DNA from: CAG-882 sp050874385
GTDB taxonomy: Bacteria; Bacillota; Clostridia; Lachnospirales; Lachnospiraceae
DNA length: 28,850 bases
NCBI GenBank assembly: GCA_050874385.1
Contig: JBNMKO010000038.1
Span: 1 to 28,850, forward strand
Direction: 5' to 3'
This document shows, piece by piece, positions 17,681-26,620 of the stretch; the first letter of the stretch is position 1, and each line of letters starts with the position of its first letter. Position numbers and translations under genes: made by a program. The notes under the pieces were generated by a model that saw only the letters and a list, made by a program, of their open reading frames with translations, was not told where the DNA came from and did not search any database.

Positions 17681-19286
17681 AGGGCAAAGAAAAAGGTTGA
17701 AAAAGCATTGAACATAGATAGTACTTTATTTAATTGCAGAGATTATTTACGTGCAGCACGTAATTCGGGTTCTTTTTTTTGAAAAACGTGATATGATGCT
17801 TACACTTGTATTTTTGCGATTTATCGGAGAGAAGTATGAGGACGTTGTTGAGAAATTAAAGCAGACGCTTAAAGAACAAGGATTAGACCCTGAGGATGAA
17901 AATATTAGAGTAGCATTTTTTGATGATGATACTTTTGCAGACGGTACATATAATTTACCGCCGGAATCTAGATGGTCAACAATTATAAATACTCCTGCTC
18001 CTAAGTTAAATGTTGCATTAGATACAGCATTACAAAGACTTGAGGAAGAAGATTCTCAATTAAAAGGCTGTTTTGTAAAAGGTACATTTACAGCACGCAA
18101 TCTGGCTGCGAATGATATAAAGAAGATTGTTGATGAAGTGAATAAAATCAGCCATAAGGCATTTGGAGAGGAAAAAGATCTTATCGGTCGTGTATATGAA
18201 TATTTTCTTAAAGAGTTTGCAGTAAATGCGACAAAAGAGGAGGGAGAATTCTATACACCTCATGATGTAGTGCAGCTTATTGCTGCAATGATTGAGCCAT
18301 ACGATGGAACTTTATGTGATCCTTGTTGCGGTTCGGGCGGAATGTTTATTCAGAGTGCCGAGTTGGTAAAATCAAAACAGGGAAATTTAAATGGCATCAA
18401 TGTATATGGGTAGGAAAAAGAACCGGCTACATATCGTCTTGCAAAAATGAATTTAGCATTGCGTGGAATTAGCCATAATCTTAGAGATGAAGCAGATTCA
18501 TCATTCACCCATGACTTGCATAAGGGATTGTACTTTAACTATATTATGGCAAATCCACCTTTTAATCTTAAAGGTTGGTATAATGAAAACTTGAAAAATG
18601 ATGCTCGTTGGTCAGATTATGTTACACCACCTGAAAGTAATGCAAATTATGCTTGGATTCTTCATATGCTTTCGCATTTAAAACCAGCTGATGGAGTAGC
18701 AGGATTTCTTCTTGCTAACGGAGCTTTAAATGATAGTGATACATTGGAAATCCGTAAGAAATTAATTCAGAACGATAAAGTGGAGGCGATTATTGTTCTT
18801 CCAAGAGAATTGTTTATCACTACAGATATTAGTGTAACGTTTTGGATTTTGAATCAAAATAAAAAGGGTGGAAATTACCATAATAGAAAGCTTCGGAATC
18901 GTGAATATGAAATTTTATTTATGGACTTACGTGAGTGGACAGAAAATCCTGTAAAGGATGAGAGTAAAAAGAAAGTTCGTTTGGTTACAGAGCAGATTGA
19001 AAAAGCAGCAGCTATATATCATACATGGCAAAGTGAGGGCACTGACGGAGCAAATTATGAAATACCGGAACTTTATCGAAGCGTAGGTATTGATCAAATA
19101 GAAAGTAAAGGTTGGGCACTTACGCCAAGCAAATATATTGAGTTTATTGACCATGATTTAGATATTGACTATGAAAAAGAAATGGCTCGTATTCAATTTG
19201 AGACGAAAGAAATCATGAAACAAGAGAAGAAATCCCAGCACATGCTGGAAGAAGCGTTTAGGGGGATTGGATATGGGATTGACTAA
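17681..19286 (+). pseudogene. hsdM: Type I restriction-modification methyltransferase HsdM, triply disrupted
   Basis: The reading across frames gives a near full-length HsdM (about 535 residues), an adenine-N6 DNA methyltransferase subunit. Motifs are the N-terminal LFNCRDYLRAARNSGSFFEKRDMMLTLVFLRFIG read in two pieces, motif I DPCCGSGGMF, and motif IV NPPF. Three lesions are seen. The expected start ATG before GCAAAGAAA is AGG (17681). A run of eight T (17773-17780) has one T too many and shifts the frame. A TAG at 18411 replaces a Gln-type codon in VYG-Q-EKEPATYRLAKMNLALRG. The two open pieces are 17751-18413 and 18447-19286. The pseudogene overlaps hsdS downstream. It is unlikely to produce an active enzyme. 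Confidence 0.9.
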
Positions 19287-19688
19287 AATTAGATTGTGCA
19301 ATTACATCGAGCACTCTACAATAAAGATTTGAAGTATGGAACAGATTTAATTGTAGGCATAAATAGTCAAGGTGTTTTTGCAACACCTAAAGGAAATACA
19401 GATGGAGTCGACTTAAAACCATATAAGATAGTAGAAAATGGCGCTTTTATGTATAATCCAACTCGACTGGAATTAGGTTCAATTGCTTATCGTACAGATG
19501 GATTATGTATAGTGTCACATTTATATATGGTATTTTATTTGACGAGCGAAGGAAAGAAAATAATTGACCCTATGTGGTTATACATGTATTTCAGACGTTC
19601 AGAATTTTGCAGAGAAGCAAATATTTTAGAAATTACTATAGCGAAAACCTCAGCAGTTATTCGAACGTGGTGTATAAATATTGAATAA
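19273..19688 (+). pseudogene. hsdS: Type I restriction-modification specificity subunit HsdS, truncated
   Basis: The start ATG at 19273 overlaps the end of hsdM by 14 bases, the usual hsdM-hsdS junction. It reads MGLTKIRLCNYIEHSTIK, then needs a frameshift at about 19318-19327 to continue as NKDLKYGTDLIVGINSQGVFATPKGNTDGVDLKPYKIV and NPTRLELGSIAYRT, typical of one HsdS target-recognition domain. After EFCREA (about 19620) the text no longer resembles HsdS and stops at 19688. Only about a third of a normal 400-residue HsdS remains, the second recognition domain is missing, and no hsdR is found in the window. The large gene at 19701 begins immediately after. Confidence 0.8.
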
Positions 19689-19700
19689 AGGATTTAGTCT

Positions 19701-22700
19701 ATGAAAGAAAAAATAAAAGATACTATAGTTGATTTATTATTAGACGGTGTTAAGAAAAAATTAGAGAGTGTTAAGGAAAATTATAAATGGCAAAAGCTAT
19801 TTGTTTCCACAGGGGACTTTTTTGTGAATAATCCTGATGCTTTGGTGAAATTTGAAGATGATTTATATTCCGTATTTTCAAAGGATAATCTAGGTAGGAT
19901 AGCAAAAAAAATAAAAGATAAGAATGGATATGATTTTCCACAATTACTTTATAAAGAGTTATATGATTTGATGATGAGTTATGGAATTCCAATAATGGAG
20001 GCAGAAACGTATATTCATCACTTTATGGAGGTTATTATAGCCTATTTAGAAGAGAATGATCCGGATAAAGCACTGGAAATGTTTTTGGGCGATATGAAAA
20101 AGGAAATAAAATTTTATTTTACTACACTAGAATCAAATTTAGAATTAGTTTTAAATAAAATTATGGAGCTGAATAAAGAAAAAATAGTTACCTATTCAAT
20201 AGCTGACATAGATGCGCAGATTAGGAGAGAAACAAAATACAAAACAATGGGAATTGATTTTTTTCAACTTGATGATGAACAATTCGAATCAAGATTCCAA
20301 AATGCTCTAAATGATACAAGGATATATGTTAGTGGAAAATCTAGAGAAGAGACAACTTATCGAATTTTAAATGAATTAAAAAATAAAAATTCGGAAAGGA
20401 TCACATTGGTGATTAAGTCGGAGGAACAGTGGAATAAATTACAACATTCAAATTTGTCAGGAAATATTCTGATTCCGTTTTTTTATGCAGATAGGATAGT
20501 GGCAATTCCTAATAATACTAATATTTTTATATATGATGAAGATGAACCTTGCTATACAGAAAATAAATTAGTTCTGAGAAGAAGGACAAAAAGAAATATT
20601 ATAGATTCGTTGAAAGAACTTGGCATAGATGCAAGTGAAGCGTATAAGATGGTGGATAATACACATGGATTATATGTTCCGTTAAAGAAAAAGCTTTTTG
20701 ATGGTGCAATGTATGACAAACCAGATTGGGTACAATGTCATTCGGAAGTGGTTATGGCTGCTCTTTTGTGTGGCAAATGGACTGAAGCAACAGGAGATGT
20801 ATTGGTTTTTGAGGAACTGTCAGGAAAAGCATATGCTGAATGTAAAAAAGAATTAGAGAAATATTTGTATAGAGAAAATCCATATATAGTATCAAATAAT
20901 AGTTATACAGGGAGCAATATGCAACTTGCTAGTGTAGAAGATGCCTGGGAAGAACTGGACCTTTATATAAATGATGATATATGGAATAAATTTATAAACC
21001 TATTTTACGAGACGTTGATAGAATCAGAGCCTATTTTTGATTACCCTTTTGAAAAGCATTTTGAGGCGAGCATTTACGCAAAAAAACCAGAGTGGTCTCC
21101 AATGTTAAAAAGGGGGATGATAAGAACTCTCATTATGCGTGCGTATTATAGGGGACATGAGGAAAATCAAAAGCAAATTGATAATATAGTAGCAAAAGTT
21201 TTGGATACTATTACCAGTAAAGAAAGATGGGGATATATTTCACAATATTTGCCAGAGTTGTGCGAAGCTTCACCGGAAAGTGTTTTAAGGAAACTAGAAT
21301 CTGAAATAGAGGTATCCCAAGGCTTAATCGACTTGTTTGCAGAAAAAGGTGGAGACTTTATGACAAGTCGACATTACTATACCAATGTTTTATGGGCCGT
21401 AGAACAACTAATTCAGCAAAAGAAATATGTTGCAAGGGCTTTGGAGTGGTTATGGGAGATTGACTCACATAATATTAAATTTAGTATAAGTAATAGCCCT
21501 AAAGGTGTGTTAGATGTGGTCTTTTGTGCTTGGATTAATGAGAGTGCATTGACGGTTGAACAGAAAATTGAGTTAGCAAGGAGTGCAATTGAACGATATC
21601 CAAATGCTTGGGATGTTATTGCATCTAAATTGCCACATGGGACAAGTTCAATATGTTCAACATTGAATACACCTAAATACAGAAGAATAGATGAACCAGA
21701 AGAATTATACGTACATGAAGTAAATAAAACATATATTGAATATCTGAGAATGTGCATTGATAGAGCATACACGGGCGCTGACAGATGGATTAAAATACTT
21801 CAGCATGTAAAGTCTTATAATATAAATATTCAAAAAGAAGTATTTGAAAAATTAGTGTTTATTTGTAAAAAAATGAGTGACGAAGAAAAAATCAGGATAA
21901 AAAATGAAATAAGATATGAGATATTTAGACACAGATATTTTGAAGATGCAGATTGGAGTATGCCACAAGAAGTATTGTGTGAATATGAATGTGTAATGAA
22001 TAAAATAGTTGTATGTGAAAAGATTTATGACTATTTGTATATTTTTTCGCATGCATATGATTTTCCGTTGCTTAATCCTATTCCATATTCTAAAGAAGAA
22101 AACACAGAAATACATAATCAAAATTATATATTAAGAGAGGAAGAGATTAATGCAAGAATCAAGGAATTTAAGGAGAAAGGATATTCAATAGATAGATTAA
22201 TTCAATTGGCTGTGAAGGAAAAATATGACGTAGTAGGTGAAGTTCTGGCACAGTTTTATTGTGATGGGTTGTTTGATGAGAAAGTATTTTGCTCTTTAAT
22301 GCAAAATGATAAAGAAGGAAAATATGTTTATGACTATGTAAGCTATCTATATAGAAAAGGAATTATAGATTTAAGCGAGGTTATAGAAAAGGTTAAAAAT
22401 ATATCTGATAATAAAAATCTTCTAACAAACTTGATTTCATTAGAATTTGTAGAGGATTATGAAAATGCTCTTATTATGAAGGAAAATGAAGATATCAAGA
22501 AGATGTATTGGAGCAGAAATTTACGATTAAGGATATCAGATAAAGCGGAGCATAAAGTGTTTATATGGGCGATAAATGAGTGTAAAAAATATGGTTCATT
22601 CAATACATATTTAGAATTGCTGTATAATATAAAAGATAAAATTTTTGTTCAAGAATTATATAAAGCTACACTTGAAATATCTGATATAAAAAGTGATGTT

Positions 22701-23411
22701 GCTAGTTCTATGACCGATTATTACCTTAAAGAAATATTTAATATTCTACAACAAACTTTTATAGATGATGATGAAAAATGTGCAGAATTAGCGACATTAG
22801 AGTGGATGTGCAGAAATGTGCTTGAATGGGAGCATATGAAATGTATGCAAAAGATTATGAAGGATGATCCGACCTTCTATGCGTTATTAGTTAGTATTAT
22901 ATATAAGGCGGATGACAATGAAAATATTGACGAAGAAAAGAGAAAATTGGCCAATAAGGTTTATTCGGGTTTTGATAAAGCAAAGTTTTGCCCAACAGAA
23001 AAGGATGGGGAAGTCATATATGAAAATCTGAAAAAGTGGATAGAGAAGTTTAAAGAGCTACTGATTAACCAGAAGCAAGAAAGACTATTCGGGAACTTGG
23101 TTGGACGTTTATTGGCATATTCACCAATTGGGGGGGATGGTTATAGTCCGTGTGAAGCTGTGCGTATGGTTATAGAAGAATATTACACAGATTCGTTAAA
23201 AACCGCCTATGTGGTAGCAGAAGAAAACAAACGTGGAGTGCATATGGTTGATGCTGGTAAATCTGAGATTATATTACATCAAAGATATCAAAAGAATGCG
23301 GAAGCATTACAAGAACGCTATCCCTATACTGCAGATATATATTTTGCAATTAGTGATAATTATAAACGCGAAGCTGAATATGAAAGAAAGCGTGCAGAAG
23401 ATGAATGGTAG
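19701..23411 (+). CDS. Large (1236-residue) protein of unrecognised family, putative defence component
   Basis: Intact and uninterrupted among broken neighbours. I do not recognise the family with certainty. Residues 1-160 are helical and charged. Around 205-280 there is an alpha/beta segment: RIYVSGKSREETTYRIL (about 207-223), then ITLVIKS, GNILIPFF and NTNIFIYDEDEP. This resembles the nucleotide-binding start of STAND-type ATPases but lacks a true GxxxxGK[ST] loop. The remaining roughly 900 residues are helix-rich, possibly solenoid-like, ending in a charged tail (YERKRAEDEW). There is no signal peptide or membrane segment. AAAGGA precedes the ATG. The kinase gene overlaps its end by 11 bases, so the pair is one operon. 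Position in the hsdR slot suggests a phage-defence role by inference. Confidence 0.7.
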   Translation: MKEKIKDTIVDLLLDGVKKKLESVKENYKWQKLFVSTGDFFVNNPDALVKFEDDLYSVFSKDNLGRIAKKIKDKNGYDFPQLLYKELYDLMMSYGIPIMEAETYIHHFMEVIIAYLEENDPDKALEMFLGDMKKEIKFYFTTLESNLELVLNKIMELNKEKIVTYSIADIDAQIRRETKYKTMGIDFFQLDDEQFESRFQNALNDTRIYVSGKSREETTYRILNELKNKNSERITLVIKSEEQWNKLQHSNLSGNILIPFFYADRIVAIPNNTNIFIYDEDEPCYTENKLVLRRRTKRNIIDSLKELGIDASEAYKMVDNTHGLYVPLKKKLFDGAMYDKPDWVQCHSEVVMAALLCGKWTEATGDVLVFEELSGKAYAECKKELEKYLYRENPYIVSNNSYTGSNMQLASVEDAWEELDLYINDDIWNKFINLFYETLIESEPIFDYPFEKHFEASIYAKKPEWSPMLKRGMIRTLIMRAYYRGHEENQKQIDNIVAKVLDTITSKERWGYISQYLPELCEASPESVLRKLESEIEVSQGLIDLFAEKGGDFMTSRHYYTNVLWAVEQLIQQKKYVARALEWLWEIDSHNIKFSISNSPKGVLDVVFCAWINESALTVEQKIELARSAIERYPNAWDVIASKLPHGTSSICSTLNTPKYRRIDEPEELYVHEVNKTYIEYLRMCIDRAYTGADRWIKILQHVKSYNINIQKEVFEKLVFICKKMSDEEKIRIKNEIRYEIFRHRYFEDADWSMPQEVLCEYECVMNKIVVCEKIYDYLYIFSHAYDFPLLNPIPYSKEENTEIHNQNYILREEEINARIKEFKEKGYSIDRLIQLAVKEKYDVVGEVLAQFYCDGLFDEKVFCSLMQNDKEGKYVYDYVSYLYRKGIIDLSEVIEKVKNISDNKNLLTNLISLEFVEDYENALIMKENEDIKKMYWSRNLRLRISDKAEHKVFIWAINECKKYGSFNTYLELLYNIKDKIFVQELYKATLEISDIKSDVASSMTDYYLKEIFNILQQTFIDDDEKCAELATLEWMCRNVLEWEHMKCMQKIMKDDPTFYALLVSIIYKADDNENIDEEKRKLANKVYSGFDKAKFCPTEKDGEVIYENLKKWIEKFKELLINQKQERLFGNLVGRLLAYSPIGGDGYSPCEAVRMVIEEYYTDSLKTAYVVAEENKRGVHMVDAGKSEIILHQRYQKNAEALQERYPYTADIYFAISDNYKREAEYERKRAEDEW

Positions 23412-24719
23412 GAAAAAATACATAGGTGAATCGTATAGTTTTTATAGAAAGAATAGACCTATTGGAAGGGGAGGCAATGGAGCTGTGTATGAAGTGGAAC
23501 TTCTATCAGATAATGGATTGGGGGTTCCTATGGTGGCTAAATTTTTCGAGTATGAAGGCACAGATAAGGAAAAAAGATATAAGAGATTTAAGAACGAGAT
23601 AATTGTTTTAAATGAGTTGAAGGATATTGATGGTATAATGCAGGTGCTTGATAAGAAATGTCCACAAGATATACCTCGAACTATGGATGAAGCATGGTAT
23701 CTGATGCCTAAAGCGAAACCATATAAGCTTACACACTCCCCTAATATATATATATCAAGATAGTAGATATGCTTCAGTTGGCACGAATTATACAATGCAT
23801 CCACGAGAGGAATGGAGCACATCGAGATATTAAGCCGGAAAATATATTGATATTAGGTAATCGATTAGTTCTTTCTGATTTTGGATTGTATTGGGGAATA
23901 GAGGAGGAACGGCTTACAGAATTTAATGAGCGAATAGGACCATACAAAATAATGCCACCTGAATTAGAGAATGTGCAAACCGATTTGGATTTAGATTTTA
24001 GACCTTCGGATGTATATTTATTTGCTAAGGTATTATGGATGACATTGAAAGGGGATAATATCGGTTTTCGAGGACAATATCAACGAGGAGATGTTCAGAT
24101 TTTTCTAAATAAAGAGAATTTTGGTGATGTAATTACATTAGAGCCAATACATAAATTAATAGAGCAGGCTACTTTTGAAGATATGAACAAAAGAATATCG
24201 ATTCACCAATGTATTGATTATTTGGAATTGCAACGCAATTTATTGGACGAGAGGGAACGAGAACTACTTTCCAATGAGTTAGTTAGTCGGTTGCTTTATG
24301 ATGAACATAGTAAAATGATTATTGAACGTACCAAGCCGGATGAGTTGATATATGAAGATAAAGGGACTATTTTTAGTATGTTAAGAGGTGTCATTCCAAT
24401 ATCCAAAATCATGGTCAAATCACTTAATGATGAGCAAAAGGCAAAGCAGATTCAGCTGACGGATTTTCAGGTTGGCTCAGGTGGTATATGCAAGATGCTT
24501 TATTTTAATAATGGAATTAAAGTTAAAGAATATATAATGGAAATAAATAAAATGACTTATTCTCATTTAAATTTAGATATTGTACTTGAGTTAAATGATA
24601 TTGATTCAGTTGATAAAGAATATGTTGCATATTCGGAAACGGTGCGAGGATTTGGAAATATGTATCCCAAGATATATTTCTCTTCGGATGAAAAGATTAT
24701 TATAACAAAAGTAAAATAA
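23401..24719 (+). pseudogene. Hanks-type Ser/Thr protein kinase, out of frame at an AT repeat
   Basis: Joined across one frameshift this is a 438-residue protein kinase with all key elements: glycine loop IGRGGNGAVY (21-30), Lys47 in PMVAKFF, helix-C Glu66, catalytic HRDIKPENIL, LSDFGLYW and the PPE motif. The C-terminal 150 residues are not recognised. No membrane segment is seen, so it is cytoplasmic. The break is at the (AT)6 tract 23744-23755: after PNIYIS the frame ends at 23763, while KIVDMLQLARIIQCIHERN continues in another frame; losing one AT unit restores it. The second piece (from ATG 23769) lacks the nucleotide-binding lobe. Translation is coupled to the 1236-residue gene by overlap. 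It may be phase-variable rather than dead. Confidence 0.85.
23744..23755 (+). repeat. (AT)6 tract inside the kinase gene
   Basis: Six AT units exactly at the point where the kinase reading frame breaks. Five units would give an uninterrupted kinase. Dinucleotide tracts of this kind can change length by slippage, so on/off switching is possible, though six units is short. Confidence 0.8.
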
Positions 24720-24809
24720 AAAAGATTAAGTATATTGTTTCTTAAAATATAAAGAATTTCAAATACTCATATTGCATTTTATATGTTAACATTTTATAAT
24801 TAGCCTATA

Positions 24810-24827
24810 GCAACAGTTTGGCAACAA
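24810..24827. repeat. Tandem GCAACA motif with 11-base period
   Basis: GCAACAGTTTG followed by GCAACAA. A similar doublet, GGCTCTAGTTT followed by GGCTCTATTT, lies at 25001-25020. Both have an 11-base period and share GTTTGGC. They flank the terminator at 24948 and may be remnants of integrase arm sites; no integrase or att core is seen, so this is weak. Confidence 0.3.
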
Positions 24828-24947
24828 CCATTCAGTAGGTCGAAATAATTATTGTAATAGATAGAAAAATATGCCCCATTTTCACACAAAACTTAAACGA
24901 AATAAGTTAATTCAATTCCGGGACATAAAGAGTTTGAATAACGGATT

Positions 24948-24994
24948 AAAATGCCGAAAGCCTGTATTTATGCGGGCTTCCGGCATTTGTTTTA
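24948..24994 (+). terminator. Intrinsic terminator after the kinase cassette
   Basis: AAATGCCG-A-AAGCC (24949-24962) pairs with GGCTT-C-CGGCATTT (24975-24988), one mismatch, a 12-base loop, then TGTTTTA. It lies about 230 bases after the kinase stop. The stretch from 24720 to the hairpin is AT-rich with no gene that I can support. Confidence 0.8.
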
Positions 24995-25081
24995 TCAAAT
25001 GGCTCTAGTTTGGCTCTATTTGTGGGGAGTAGTAATTGATGCAAATGTAATTATTGAGAAGAATGGAAAGGAAAAAATGAT

Positions 25082-25857
25082 ATGAAGAAATGCAAACTTC
25101 TTTTATTTGATTTAGACGGAACTTTATTACAGAGTGATAAAACAATATCAACCAGAACATTATCAGCTCTAAAAAATGCAGGTAAAATGATATATTGATA
25201 GGTGTTTCCACCTCCAGAAGTGAGCAAAACTCTTTGGTATTTTTAAATGAATTGATGCCCGATATTTTAATATCGAGTGGAGGTGCATTAGTAAAATACA
25301 AAACAGAATATATTTATAGGGCAGAATTTTCCGAAGAAGAAACGAATGTGATGATTGACATGGCAAGAAATATTTGTGGAAATGATTGCGAAATTACGAT
25401 AGACACAATAGATGCACATTATTGGAATTATAAAATAGATCCTAAGAAGTTAGATAAGAGTTGGGGAGATAGTATTTATACAGATTTTTCAGATTTTAAC
25501 GAATGTTCATTAAAAATGTGTGTTGAGATATTTAATCAAGATAAGGCAGATAAGCTGGCTCGAAGTCTCTCTGATTGTGATTGTATTCGTTTCTCTGATG
25601 GATTTTGGTACAAGTTTACAAAAAAGAATGTGACGAAAGAAAACGCAATTATGAAGATTACGGAAGTATGTGGATTTAGTACAGATTCAATTATTGCATT
25701 TGGAGATGATTATGCAGATATCGGAATGCTTGAATTATGTGGAACAGGTGTTGCAATGGGGAATGCAATTGATGAGGTAAAAGAGAGAGCTGATATTGTA
25801 ATTGGTTCAAATGATGAAGATGGTATTGCGGATTTTATTGAAAATGAAATATTATAG
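25082..25857 (+). pseudogene. Cof-type HAD phosphatase, one frameshift
   Basis: The ATG at 25082 (after GGAAAGG) opens MKKCKLLLFDLDGTLLQSDKTIS, the HAD motif I with nucleophile Asp in DLDGTL, and the frame closes at TGA 25195. The remainder continues in another frame from about 25195: LIGVSTSRSEQN (motif II region), SSGGALVKY, and the C-terminal motif IV FGDDYADIGMLELCGTGVAMGNA. The family dephosphorylates sugar phosphates, flavin or other small metabolites. The lesion lies at about 25183-25195, within the KNAGKMI-LIGVS junction. Without the first part the downstream frame lacks the catalytic aspartate, so it is inactive as written. A single base change in length would restore it. Confidence 0.85.
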
Positions 25858-25878
25858 ATATGTACATGGAGAGGAAAT

Positions 25879-26340
25879 ATGGTGGAAGTAAAATTTTATG
25901 ATACAGTTAATGACGAACTATTGAAATTTGCAGTAGTAATCTCACAGAGTAACGGCAAGTGGGTATTTTGCAAGCATAAAGAAAGAGATACATATGAAGT
26001 GCCGGGAGGGCATAGAGAAGCTGGGGAGGATATTTTTGAAACAGCTAAAAGGGAGTTGCAGGAAGAGACTGGAGCTATCAAATTTGAGATAAAACCAATA
26101 TGCGTATATTCGGTGACAGGTAAGACTAGAGTAAATGATACTGGTGAAGAAACATTTGGACTGCTTTGTTTTGCAGAGATAGCTGAATTTGCGAAAGAAT
26201 TACATAGCGAAATGGAGAAAGTTGTGCTTATGGATGAGTTGCCTGAGAACTGGACATATCCGTTGATACAGCCGAAATTGATAGAAAAGTATTTACGGGT
26301 AAAAAATAATTCTATAATCGGAGCAACAGTAACAAGATGA
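25879..26340 (+). CDS. Nudix hydrolase
   Basis: A 153-residue cytoplasmic hydrolase of nucleoside-diphosphate-linked compounds. The complete Nudix box is present at 44-66 (GHREAGE...REL-EETGA, with the metal-binding Glu residues in RELQEE). AGAGGAAAT precedes the ATG. Substrate (possibly 8-oxo-dGTP, or another NDP-X) cannot be read from the sequence. It is intact, unlike both neighbours. Its TGA overlaps the ATG of the pyrophosphatase remnant that follows. It follows the broken HAD gene by 21 bases. Confidence 0.92.
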   Translation: MVEVKFYDTVNDELLKFAVVISQSNGKWVFCKHKERDTYEVPGGHREAGEDIFETAKRELQEETGAIKFEIKPICVYSVTGKTRVNDTGEETFGLLCFAEIAEFAKELHSEMEKVVLMDELPENWTYPLIQPKLIEKYLRVKNNSIIGATVTR

Positions 26341-26476
26341 TTGCTGTTGTTCATAGAAATGATGATTGGAAGAAAAATGGGTCGTTGCACCGGAAGGGAT
26401 GACTTTTACCAAGAAAGAAATCTGTGAGCAGATTCATTTTCAGGAGCAGTATTTTGATAGTGAGATTGTGATGTGA
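26337..26476 (+). pseudogene. C-terminal remnant of family I inorganic pyrophosphatase
   Basis: Reading MIAVVHRNDD, a frameshift near 26366-26370, then EEKWVVAPEGMTFTKKEICEQIHFQEQYFDSEIVM and a stop. This matches the last 45 or so residues of clostridial inorganic pyrophosphatases, which end 'AVIHR.(D)D...K.VV.P.G....EEI...T.FQE.FF.SEI'. The N-terminal catalytic part (with the metal-binding Asp cluster) is absent; the Nudix gene abuts it instead. This indicates a deletion that joined two genes, followed by decay. Recognition is from memory of the family. Confidence 0.7.
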
Positions 26477-26582
26477 AGTTTGCCAATGGAATGGATAAGA
26501 TGTTGGAAGTATTTTTAAATGAAAACATTAGCGAATACTTTTTTTCAAGGAAAACGGCAAGTGGGTAGAGGAATTGAAATAG
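26473..26582 (+). pseudogene. Unrecognised gene fragment, apparent frameshift at T7
   Basis: The frame KFANGMDKMLEVFLNENISEYFF stops soon after a run of seven T (26539-26545), but another frame continues as ENGKWVEELK before a stop at 26580. The two pieces read well together, suggesting the C-terminal end of a decayed gene. I do not recognise the family. Confidence 0.35.
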
Positions 26583-26620
26583 TTCGCTGTAAATGTGATG
26601 GCAAGTGAGGTGATACGAAA

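Noticed and set aside
17613..17750. Alternative intact start for hsdM at the GTG at 17751
   Set aside because: It is in the shifted frame and drops the conserved N-terminal LFNCRDYLRAARNSGS segment, which is readable just upstream in another frame.
23769..24719. Second kinase piece as an independent gene
   Set aside because: It lacks the glycine loop and the ATP-binding lysine, has no ribosome site, and continues exactly from the first piece across the AT repeat.
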